From JAGVJT01 sp964471225 (GTDB lineage Bacteria > Pseudomonadota > Gammaproteobacteria > Legionellales > Legionellaceae), in the NCBI GenBank assembly GCA_964471225.1, contig CAYYEZ010000064.1:1-13799 (forward strand): 13,799 bases of DNA. The letters are read 5' to 3'. The position numbers and the translations under genes are program-made. Under the pieces are notes generated by a model. It ran no database searches and was not told the DNA's origin. It saw nothing but the letters and a program-made list of their open reading frames with translations. Below are positions 1 through 6,686 of the stretch, in pieces. How positions within the stretch are numbered: the first letter of the stretch is position 1; each line of letters starts with the position of its first letter.

Positions 1-181
1 GAAATTTCAAATCTAAAAAAACTTTAAAACCTTTTTCAACCAAAGTTTCAACCCAAACAGCACCAAAGCGTGTGTGCATTTCAAGCCCAACTTTTAATGC
101 GCATTGCGCAGGATCCAATTGATTCACCAAAGCTAACGCAGCTTTCGTGTCGTTGTAATCTAAAGCCACAATCAACTTCAC
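1..181 (-). CDS. pyrF: Orotidine 5'-phosphate decarboxylase, N-terminal part (cut by window edge)
   Basis: PyrF converts orotidine 5'-phosphate to UMP, the last step of de novo pyrimidine synthesis, in the cytoplasm. Only the first 60 codons are in the window. The translation begins MKLIVALDYND, followed by LKVGLEMHTRFG and FLDLKF. These match the conserved start of the TIM barrel: the first Asp-bearing strand, the KVG strand, and the LDLKFHDIP active-site strand, which is cut before its HD. The start is GTG at 181-179. An ATG at 183-181 is followed at once by a stop, so it cannot be used. The GTG lies one base after the lapB stop, and the GGGAG in the last lapB codons is a suitable ribosome binding site, so translation is probably coupled to lapB. 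lapB-pyrF adjacency is standard in gammaproteobacteria. The C-terminal three quarters lie outside the window. Confidence 0.93.
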   Translation of the reverse strand, partial: MKLIVALDYNDTKAALALVNQLDPAQCALKVGLEMHTRFGAVWVETLVEKGFKVFLDLKF

Positions 182-182
182 A

Positions 183-1352
183 TCAACTCCCTTCTAAACC
201 ATGAATTGGTTTCGTTCGCCCCCATTGCTTACAACTTGGGCAATGCCAGTGCAGTAATTTTCCAGAAAACCCACAGTGCCCACATCGATAGACTGGTTTA
301 TTTTCCAAAAATTTACTGGTAATACCATAAAGCATTTGTAATTTATCTCGCACTTTACCGTGAGCAGACTCAAGATGCCAATAAATAAGGCGATTTAAAC
401 CGCGAATTGAAGGATGGCGATTTAATGCAGAGGAAACAAAATCTATCGCTAAATCCTCACTTTTTTCTTGTTTTAAATACTCTCCGATGGCAAAAACAAC
501 ACTGGATCTCGGATGAACTTCAAGCAATTGCTCTAAATAATCGACACACTCATCCAGTGCATCTAGCTCTCGATGACATTGTAATAAAGGATTAATGATT
601 TCTGATAAAAACTCATGGTCTTGCTCTGGAACTCTTTTTAAAGCACGAATCGCCTGCTTAAAATGACCGGCTTTCATTTCGAGTTGAGCCAGCATAATAC
701 TTGCTCGAACAGATTGTTTATCCACTCTCAATGCCTCTTGAATCAAAGCATGAGCTCGCTCCTCGGCACACGCTTTAATCTCCTCTTGTGCCATTTCACA
801 GTAATAATGTGAGGCTTGATTCGATAAGCTGTTGCCCGTTGCACGCTCTAGCTTTTTTAAAACATCAAGCGCTTTTTCCCAGGCTTTTTCTTGCTGATAA
901 ATCGCAAGCAATCCTTGAAGCGGTCGTGTTTCTCTTTCACCACCTAGCTCAAGCACTTCAAGAAAAATACGTTCGGCCCTATCAAATACACCCGCACTCA
1001 TATAATCTTGACCAAGCGCCATCAACGCCTCTTTACGCTGAATCGTGCTTAATTGTGGGCGAGCAATTAGATTTTGATGAATACGTATAGCCCGATCCAC
1101 TTCACCTCGTCGTCTAAACAAACTACCTAAAGCAAGATGTGTTTCGACTGTATCACTGTCTACTTCAAGCAATTTAATAAAAACATCAACGGCTTTATCA
1201 GGTTGCTCATTAAGTAAGTAATTTAAACCAACAACATATTCGTGAGACAAAGGTCTATTGGGTTGATGATGTTTTGAGGCATCATTACGTCGTGCAATCC
1301 ACCACCCCGAAAAGGCTGCAGCAGGTAATAAAAGAGGCCACAAATTGATCAT
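183..1352 (-). CDS. lapB: LapB (YciM), LPS assembly regulator with TPR repeats and rubredoxin-like zinc domain
   Basis: LapB is an inner-membrane-anchored adaptor. In E. coli it delivers LpxC to the FtsH protease and so limits lipid A synthesis. The 389-residue product has the same length as the E. coli protein. It starts with one membrane anchor (about residues 2-20, WPLLLPAAAFSGWW) followed by RR. A long series of TPR-like helices covers about 35-340. The C-terminal rubredoxin-type zinc knuckle has C357-x2-C360 and C371-x2-C374, the same numbering as E. coli. The start ATG has GAGG (1363-1360) seven bases upstream. The gene follows lapA by 12 bp, and pyrF begins one base after its stop. The function is inferred from family membership. 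It implies that this organism regulates LPS production through LpxC stability, though ftsH and lpxC are not in the window. Confidence 0.95.
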   Translation of the reverse strand: MINLWPLLLPAAAFSGWWIARRNDASKHHQPNRPLSHEYVVGLNYLLNEQPDKAVDVFIKLLEVDSDTVETHLALGSLFRRRGEVDRAIRIHQNLIARPQLSTIQRKEALMALGQDYMSAGVFDRAERIFLEVLELGGERETRPLQGLLAIYQQEKAWEKALDVLKKLERATGNSLSNQASHYYCEMAQEEIKACAEERAHALIQEALRVDKQSVRASIMLAQLEMKAGHFKQAIRALKRVPEQDHEFLSEIINPLLQCHRELDALDECVDYLEQLLEVHPRSSVVFAIGEYLKQEKSEDLAIDFVSSALNRHPSIRGLNRLIYWHLESAHGKVRDKLQMLYGITSKFLENKPVYRCGHCGFSGKLLHWHCPSCKQWGRTKPIHGLEGS

Positions 1353-1364
1353 TGAAGTACCTCA

Positions 1365-1655
1365 TCAATGTTGATTATGCAACGGAATCGCTCTTAAATT
1401 CTTAATTTCTTTTTCTGTGAGTCGCAATTGGGTTTTTATTCTATGACATTCTGCCTTCAACCGCCAATAGCGCCCGGTAAAAATCAAAAGACCTGTTAAA
1501 ATTCCAATACCTAACATCGCTATCATGAGAACAGAAATAGGCAACGTTAATGTGGTGACATACAAATTTAATTGCACTTTACTCGCATTTAATGCAGCAA
1601 AACTCACTCCTAAAATAACCAGAAGCAAGTAACATATTGTCATCACAATTCGCAT
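1365..1655 (-). CDS. lapA: LapA (YciS), DUF1049 inner-membrane partner of LapB
   Basis: LapA is a small inner-membrane protein that works with LapB in LPS assembly control. The 96-residue product has two transmembrane helices (about residues 4-24 and 37-60). A charged, coiled-coil-like cytoplasmic tail rich in Lys, Arg and Glu follows, as in E. coli LapA (about 100 aa). Between the helices is ALNASKVQLNLYV, matching the family's Q/N-x-x-x-V short periplasmic loop. An ATG five codons further upstream (1670) is in frame, but the ATG at 1655 is preferred. The strong Shine-Dalgarno AGGAG (1667-1663) sits seven bases before it and would lie inside the gene if 1670 were used. The gene lies directly downstream of a strong terminator hairpin (1679-1709) with no room for a promoter between them. 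Confidence 0.88.
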   Translation of the reverse strand: MRIVMTICYLLLVILGVSFAALNASKVQLNLYVTTLTLPISVLMIAMLGIGILTGLLIFTGRYWRLKAECHRIKTQLRLTEKEIKNLRAIPLHNQH

Positions 1656-1678
1656 CAATACACTCCTCATCCCTGTTG

Positions 1679-1709
1679 AAAAAAAAGCGTAGGAACGCTA
1701 CGCTTTTTT
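1679..1709 (-). terminator. Rho-independent terminator after rpsA, just ahead of lapA
   Basis: A perfect 12-bp inverted repeat (AAAAAAGCGTAG at 1681-1692, CTACGCTTTTTT at 1698-1709) encloses a 5-base loop. Read on the minus strand, the GC core is followed by eight T residues (1686-1679). This is a textbook intrinsic terminator for rpsA transcripts. The 3' arm also gives six T on the plus strand, so it could act in both directions. It ends only 11 bp before the lapA Shine-Dalgarno sequence. Confidence 0.88.
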
Positions 1710-1749
1710 AAAATACTTTTTCTTCTCAAGACAAGTTTACCTGAGAAGC

Positions 1750-1825
1750 CAATGGCACTTACTTAAGTATTTGTGTCATTCCCGCCTGCGCGGGAGTGAC
1801 ATTTTTTCTTAACCCAGAGCCATTG
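1750..1825. repeat. 76-bp imperfect palindrome with a GTCATTCCCGC core (REP/dRS3-like)
   Basis: The core TGTCATTCCCGC (1774-1785) and GCGGGAGTGACA (1790-1801) pair over 12 positions, one of them a G-U/T-G wobble, around a CTGC loop. The symmetry continues outward at exactly mirrored positions: TTAAG at 1763-1767 with CTTAA at 1808-1812, and CAATGGC at 1750-1756 with GCCATTG at 1819-1825. The ATTCCC-N8-GGGAGT part differs by one base from the ATTCCC-N8-GGGAAT pattern known as dRS3 in Neisseria, and similar GTCATTCCCGC palindromes are common in proteobacteria. The six T after the core on the plus strand could terminate plus-strand transcripts, but no plus-strand gene precedes it. It sits where ihfB usually lies. 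Relationship to a named repeat family is inferred. Confidence 0.75.
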
Positions 1826-1836
1826 ACCTGAAAAAC

Positions 1837-3522
1837 TTACTCGTTGTCTTTATTAGCCATCTTTTCTTTCAACAAATCACCGATTGTTGTAGAAACAACT
1901 GCACTATCTCCACTTCGAGAATATTTCTTGATTGCTTCTGCTTGCTCTTGCGCATCTTTTGCTTTAACGGACAATGCAATCGTGCGATTCTTGCGATCAA
2001 TGTTAGTGATTTTTGCTTCAATTTCATCACCTTCTTTGACTAATGCAGCTGCATTATCAACCTTATCTTCAGACAAATCGCTCGCACGAATTGTACCAAA
2101 GACATCTGATGCCAACTCTACAGTCACTGATTTTGCATCTGCGGATGCGACTTTACCTCGAACAAGCGTGCCTTTAGGATTTGCTTCAACATAATTGGTG
2201 AAGACATCGCCCTCAAGCTGCTTCAAGCCTAATGAAATACGCTCACGCTCTGGATCGATCGCTAAAATCACTGTCTCAAGCTCTTGACCTTTTTTGAATT
2301 GCTTGACAGCTTCTTCGCCAGCAACAGTCCAAGAAATATCTGACAAGTGAACCAATCCATCAATCTCACCATCTAAGCCGATGAAGATACCAAAGTCAGT
2401 AATAGAACGTATCTTACCTGTAACTTTCTGGCCTTTAGCATGAGTTTCAGCAAAAGTTTGCCATGGGTTTCCTTGACATTGTTTCATGCCTAAAGAAATT
2501 CTACGACGCACTTGATCGATCTCAAGAACCATCACACCCACAACATCGCCTAGACTCACTACTTTACTTGGATGAACGTTTTTGTTTGTCCAATCCATCT
2601 CAGACATGTGAACAAGACCCTCGACACCTTCTTCGATTTCAACAAAACAACCGTAGTCAGTGATATTCGTCACTTTACCCTCTAACTTCTTACCGACAGG
2701 GTAACGCTCAACTAAATCAACCCAAGGATCATTACCTAGTTGCTTCATGCCAAGAGAAACACGATTGCGTTCGTGATCAAAACTTAATACTTTAACTTTG
2801 ACATCTTGACCAACAGTCAATAATTCACTTGGATGCTTAACACGTTTCCAAGAAATGTCAGTGATGTGTAATAAACCATCAATACCACCCAAATCAATAA
2901 ACGCACCGTAATCAGTAAGATTTTTAACAACACCATCTAGAATCTGACCGTCATGTAAAGACTCAAGTAGCGCTTGTCTATCAGCACTGCTTTCTTCTTC
3001 AACAACAGCACGACGAGAGACAACAATATTGTTGCGCTTCAGGTCCATCTTGATTACTTTAAACTCTAATTCTTTACCTTCAAGATAAGAAGGATCACGG
3101 ACAGGTCTTACATCCACAAGAGAACCAGGTAAGAAGGCACGAATCGAACCAATTTCGACCGTAAAACCGCCTTTTACTTTACCAGAAATTAAGCCTATCA
3201 CTGTTTCGTTATTCTCATGGCTCTTCGATAGTTTACGCCATGCTTCTTGTCGTTTCGCTTTTTCACGAGACAGAATCGTTTCGCCGTAACCATCTTCAAC
3301 TGCATCCAAGGCAACTTCAACGATGTCACCTACGTTGATTTCAAGCTCGCCATTCTTATCGCGAAATTCATCAATTGAGACAATGCCTTCCGATTTTAAT
3401 CCAGCATTTAACGTCACGTAGTCATCATCCACATCTATCACTTTTGCGTTGATAATCGCACCAGGATAAAACTGCGTATCGACAATGCTCTTCTCAAATA
3501 ATTCCTTAAAACTTTCAGACAT
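1837..3522 (-). CDS. rpsA: 30S ribosomal protein S1
   Basis: S1 binds mRNA on the 30S subunit and helps initiation on messages with weak or structured ribosome binding sites. The 561-residue protein has the usual six S1 (OB-fold) domains of the gammaproteobacterial form, at about 20-87, 104-170, 191-259, 276-346, 363-433 and 450-520. Domains 3-5 carry the clear GxVxxxxxYGxFV/I...GLxH motif (LTDYGAFIDLGGIDGLLHI, ITDYGCFVEI, ITDFGIFIGL). Domains 1, 2 and 6 are more divergent, as in E. coli. Length is close to the E. coli 557 aa. The ATG is preceded by an AT-rich leader (TTGAGTTAATTAAC) with only a weak GAG as Shine-Dalgarno; E. coli rpsA also lacks a strong one and is autoregulated. cmk lies 50 bp upstream with a hairpin between them, and a strong terminator follows 128 bp after the stop. 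Confidence 0.97.
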   Translation of the reverse strand: MSESFKELFEKSIVDTQFYPGAIINAKVIDVDDDYVTLNAGLKSEGIVSIDEFRDKNGELEINVGDIVEVALDAVEDGYGETILSREKAKRQEAWRKLSKSHENNETVIGLISGKVKGGFTVEIGSIRAFLPGSLVDVRPVRDPSYLEGKELEFKVIKMDLKRNNIVVSRRAVVEEESSADRQALLESLHDGQILDGVVKNLTDYGAFIDLGGIDGLLHITDISWKRVKHPSELLTVGQDVKVKVLSFDHERNRVSLGMKQLGNDPWVDLVERYPVGKKLEGKVTNITDYGCFVEIEEGVEGLVHMSEMDWTNKNVHPSKVVSLGDVVGVMVLEIDQVRRRISLGMKQCQGNPWQTFAETHAKGQKVTGKIRSITDFGIFIGLDGEIDGLVHLSDISWTVAGEEAVKQFKKGQELETVILAIDPERERISLGLKQLEGDVFTNYVEANPKGTLVRGKVASADAKSVTVELASDVFGTIRASDLSEDKVDNAAALVKEGDEIEAKITNIDRKNRTIALSVKAKDAQEQAEAIKKYSRSGDSAVVSTTIGDLLKEKMANKDNE

Positions 3523-3541
3523 GTTAATTAACTCAAGTTAG

Positions 3542-3576
3542 TAAAAAAATAAAAAGCAAGTAAACCTTTTACTTAC
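3542..3576 (-). terminator. Hairpin with U-tract at the cmk-rpsA junction (possible attenuator)
   Basis: On the minus strand GTAAGTAAA (3576-3568) pairs with TTTACTTGC (3564-3556) around a 3-base loop, a 9-bp stem with one wobble. It is followed by a 14-base stretch that is all T except for one A (3555-3542). The stem overlaps the cmk stop codon. The form is that of an intrinsic terminator, but the stem is AT-rich, so termination is likely partial. It lies inside the expected cmk-rpsA operon and only about 20 bp before the rpsA start, so it could reduce readthrough into rpsA or form part of the rpsA leader. Confidence 0.5.
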
Positions 3577-4247
3577 CTCTCCCCAAGCCCTCGATGAATA
3601 GCTAATTGTAACACCTGGTGAAATACATCTTCGACAGACAACTCAGTGGTATCAATCGCAATGGCATCATGCGCAGGCGCCAATGGCGCATGGCTTCTAG
3701 CCATGTCACGTGCATCACGCTCAGCTAACTCTTCAACGACCTGTGCGAGGGTATCACTTTTTCCTGCATTTTTCAACTGTAAATAGCGTCGCTCTGCACG
3801 CGCTTCAGGTGTCGCATACAAATAGATTTTTAATGCAGCCTCTGGGAAAACGACCGTTCCCATATCCCGACCATCAGTCACCAAGCCAGGTGGCTTAGCA
3901 AAGTCACGTTGGCGCATCAACAAAGCTACGCGCACCTCAGGGATAGCTGCCAAACGAGAAGCCTTTTGTCCACACGACTGTGTACGAATTTTTTCTTTTA
4001 CAGACAGCCCCTCTAAAAAAATATCTTCATTTTCAAAACTTAATGGCAGATTTTTTGCCAACATAGTCAATCTATCAATATCATGCTCTTCAATCTGATG
4101 CGCCTCCACCGCAAGTGCGAACACACGGTAAATTGCACCACTATCTAAAAAATTCCAGCCCAAATGTGCTGCAAGCAAATGGCACAAAGTCCCCTTGCCT
4201 GTCCCACTTGGACCATCTAATGTAATTACCTTAAGAGGTGTACCCAT
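3573..4247 (-). CDS. cmk: Cytidylate kinase
   Basis: Cmk phosphorylates CMP and dCMP with ATP, feeding CTP and dCTP pools in the cytoplasm. The 224-residue product (E. coli 227) begins MGTPLKVITLDGPSGTGKGT, with the P-loop GPSGTGKGT at residues 12-20. Other family motifs are LDSGAIYR (34-41) for CMP binding, the internal DGRDMGTVVFP segment, and a late RDARD (lid/Arg region). The open frame extends 28 codons upstream to 4331, but that part is inside aroA and is not Cmk-like; the ATG at 4247 fits the family and has TTGGAA upstream. It follows the aroA stop by 13 bp, consistent with one operon. cmk directly before rpsA is the conserved gammaproteobacterial order. Confidence 0.96.
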   Translation of the reverse strand: MGTPLKVITLDGPSGTGKGTLCHLLAAHLGWNFLDSGAIYRVFALAVEAHQIEEHDIDRLTMLAKNLPLSFENEDIFLEGLSVKEKIRTQSCGQKASRLAAIPEVRVALLMRQRDFAKPPGLVTDGRDMGTVVFPEAALKIYLYATPEARAERRYLQLKNAGKSDTLAQVVEELAERDARDMARSHAPLAPAHDAIAIDTTELSVEDVFHQVLQLAIHRGLGER

Positions 4248-4260
4248 AATAATTCCAATG

Positions 4261-5571
4261 TTAACGGAGCAAAAGCCCGCATTGCGCGGCTTTTGATAAA
4301 AATGATGGAAATGAGGTTGAAACCGACTCACAGTCTAACACCGTCACGGCCCCTCTCGCAACGCATCCTGCTACCAAAAACGCCATGGCAAGACGATGAT
4401 CTCTTAGAGAATCAACTTCTCCACCCTGAAACTCTCCGCCTTGAATCATTACGTCATCTCCTTCTGATGACGCATGAATCCCGAGCACATTTAGACCCGA
4501 AATCATGCCCGAAATTCTATCACTTTCTTTATGACGCAACTCAGAAAGACCTGTGATTTTTGTGACTCCACGAGCCTTTGCTGCCGCAATAAAAAGAATC
4601 GGAAACTCGTCTATGGTAAGAGAAACCCATTCTTCAGGGACAGTGACGCCATGCAGTGGTGCATATTTTACCCGTATATCCGCGACAGGCTCTCCACTTA
4701 ATGAAGGTCTTTCTATCAGCTCAATATTCGCACCCATCGCCTTTAAAATATAAAGCAATCCAACACGTGATGGGTTACAACCGACTTGCCGAAGTAGCAG
4801 ATCTGAACCCTCGACCAATGTTGCGGCAACAATAAAAAACGCTGCAGAAGAAAAATCACCCGGAATTTCAACCTCTTTTCCTAAAAATCGAACACCAGGA
4901 AAAATAGTATATTGATATCCGTTGCCCTTATGATTTTTTTGGATAGGGCAACCAAACCAAGCAAAAAAACGCTCGGTGTGATCACGCGTCAAAATAGGCT
5001 CGTAAAGATTTAACGGGGATGAGCAATATAATCCTGCAAAGAGTAAAGCTGATTTGAGCTGAGCACTAGCAACAGGTAATGTATAATCAATACCGATAAG
5101 ATGATTATTTTTTTTTATCCGAATCGGAGCGCATCCTTGGCTTGTTGTGACAATTGTTGCTCCCATTTGATTTAGTGGTAAGCTGATGCGCGCCATCGGT
5201 CGTCGTTGAAGACTATCATCACCGATTAACTCGCTGTCAAAAGGCTGGGCGGCTAACAGTCCCATCAAAAGACGCATTGTGGTACCAGAATTACCACAAT
5301 CCAAGGGAATATCAGGGGCACCTAACCCATGCAATCCCACACCTTCGATACTCAAGGTCGTTTCATCTTCTTGTCTAATTTTAACGCCTAATAATTTCAA
5401 AATACGTAAAGTCGCCAGGCAATCTTCCCCAGGCAAAAAACCACGAACAGTTGTGAAACCCTCTGCAATCGCACCAAAAAGTAAGGAACGATGAGAAATA
5501 GATTTATCTCCTGGAAGGTCAAGCATACCGGAAAAAGAACGCGTGACAGGGAGACTTTCCAAATTTAACAT
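4261..5571 (-). CDS. aroA: 5-enolpyruvylshikimate-3-phosphate synthase, class II-like
   Basis: AroA joins PEP to shikimate 3-phosphate, the sixth step of the shikimate pathway to chorismate. The 436-residue protein shows GDKS (21-24), GNSGTTMR (93-100), RRPM (123-126), SAQLK (169-173), RDHTE (196-200), DEFP (321-324), RHKESDR (346-352) and DHRLAM (391-396). These cover the substrate-binding Lys/Arg residues and the catalytic Asp/Glu of the family. The combination GDKS, SAQxK and RxHxE is the class II signature (Gram-positive and Agrobacterium type) rather than the enteric class I GSKS form. The fourth class II motif, NxTR, appears as NPSR (266-269). The Gly of the GNSGT loop is the one found in ordinary enzymes, so glyphosate tolerance is not predicted from that residue. 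The ATG overlaps the serC stop in ATGTTAA, indicating translational coupling. Function is certain; class is inferred from motifs. Confidence 0.96.
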   Translation of the reverse strand: MLNLESLPVTRSFSGMLDLPGDKSISHRSLLFGAIAEGFTTVRGFLPGEDCLATLRILKLLGVKIRQEDETTLSIEGVGLHGLGAPDIPLDCGNSGTTMRLLMGLLAAQPFDSELIGDDSLQRRPMARISLPLNQMGATIVTTSQGCAPIRIKKNNHLIGIDYTLPVASAQLKSALLFAGLYCSSPLNLYEPILTRDHTERFFAWFGCPIQKNHKGNGYQYTIFPGVRFLGKEVEIPGDFSSAAFFIVAATLVEGSDLLLRQVGCNPSRVGLLYILKAMGANIELIERPSLSGEPVADIRVKYAPLHGVTVPEEWVSLTIDEFPILFIAAAKARGVTKITGLSELRHKESDRISGMISGLNVLGIHASSEGDDVMIQGGEFQGGEVDSLRDHRLAMAFLVAGCVARGAVTVLDCESVSTSFPSFLSKAAQCGLLLR

Positions 5572-6686
5572 GCGTGAGATAACGCAAAAGCTTTCATAAA
5601 ATCAATCAGTGCATACACACCCTCTATCGGCATCGGATTATACAAACTCACACGAATCCCGCCTTTTCGACGATGCCCCTGAAGTCCATAAAGACCAAGC
5701 TTTTCTGCTTCAGAAATAAAGGCCGCTTCTTTTTCTCTGTCTTTCAAGTAGAAGCAAACATTCATTAATGAGCGTCCTTCTCCTGTCACGTAGCAACAAT
5801 AAAAGTCAGAGGAGTCAATATAATGATAGAGCATTTCAGCCTTTTGACGATTTTTTTCGTATAACGCATTCACACCACCTTGCTCATTGACCCATTGAAA
5901 CATCAAATAAGCAAGATAACATTGAAACACTGCAGGCGTTGCAGCAAGAGAATGTGCTTCTGCATGTACTCGATAATCCAGCATTGCAGGTACCGTTGTT
6001 GAAATCGTTTTTAATAAACGATCATCCACAATCACTATTGTCATACCTGAAGGACCAATATTTTTCTGAATTCCAGCAAAAATGAGTGCGTAATCTTCAA
6101 CACAAATAGGTTCACTCAAAAGATAAGAGGTCATATCTGCAATCAACGGAATATGTTTTTCTTTAAACGGCGGAGGTGCAATTCGAAGACCATCGACTGT
6201 TTCGTTCGGAGCATAGTAAATATAAGCCGTGCCATCCCGAATTTCTCGAGCATTCAACTGTGGTAGTACAGTAAAATCTGAATCTTGATTAGTCGCAATA
6301 CAATATGCGTTAGACAAACGATTCGCTTCTTTATAGGCCTCATAACTCCACATTCCAGAAATAATATAACCGGCCTGAACAGCTGGATGAATAAAATTCA
6401 TTGGAATCATTGAAAACTGCATACGTGCAGGCTGAGTAAGAAATAAGACATGGTAGTGATCTGGAACCGAAAGAAGCGAGCGCAGCAAACACTCCGCCTC
6501 TTCCATAAAATTTAAAAACAAAGGATGTCGATGGTTAATTTCTAGTATAGACATCCCTGTGTTGGCCCAATTCAACATCGCTTGTTGAGCTTTCAACAAG
6601 ATAGACTCAGGCAGCATCGCAGGGCCTGCAGCGAAATTATAACCTCGTCGACTACTACTCGTCGGACGAATCAATGTCTGGTTCAT
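5565..6686 (-). CDS. serC: Phosphoserine aminotransferase, with unusual PLP-phosphate loop
   Basis: SerC transaminates 3-phosphohydroxypyruvate to phosphoserine and also serves PLP synthesis. The 373-residue product (E. coli 362) has the N-terminal YNFAAGPAMLP (16-26), GMSILEINHR (44-53), NETVDG (161-166), ADMTS (183-187), the PLP-binding lysine in AGIQKNIGPSG (K208) and a C-terminal GGIRVSLYNPMP. The start is ATG 6686, with AGGAGG (6701-6696) nine bases upstream. The open frame continues to 6758, but that part lies in gyrA and adds non-family sequence. It overlaps the end of gyrA by 32 nt and the aroA start by 7 nt. Oddity: the segment usually reading Gly-Gly-Gly/Ala-Arg, which holds the cofactor phosphate, reads TQPAR (84-88), keeping only the Arg. 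The enzyme may still work, may be altered, or may have changed substrate; the rest of the fold looks intact. Confidence 0.93.
   Translation of the reverse strand: MNQTLIRPTSSSRRGYNFAAGPAMLPESILLKAQQAMLNWANTGMSILEINHRHPLFLNFMEEAECLLRSLLSVPDHYHVLFLTQPARMQFSMIPMNFIHPAVQAGYIISGMWSYEAYKEANRLSNAYCIATNQDSDFTVLPQLNAREIRDGTAYIYYAPNETVDGLRIAPPPFKEKHIPLIADMTSYLLSEPICVEDYALIFAGIQKNIGPSGMTIVIVDDRLLKTISTTVPAMLDYRVHAEAHSLAATPAVFQCYLAYLMFQWVNEQGGVNALYEKNRQKAEMLYHYIDSSDFYCCYVTGEGRSLMNVCFYLKDREKEAAFISEAEKLGLYGLQGHRRKGGIRVSLYNPMPIEGVYALIDFMKAFALSHAC

Noticed and set aside
4248..4331. Longer Cmk start at 4331
   Set aside because: The added 28 residues lie within aroA and do not match Cmk; ATG 4247 gives a normal length and places the P-loop as in the family.
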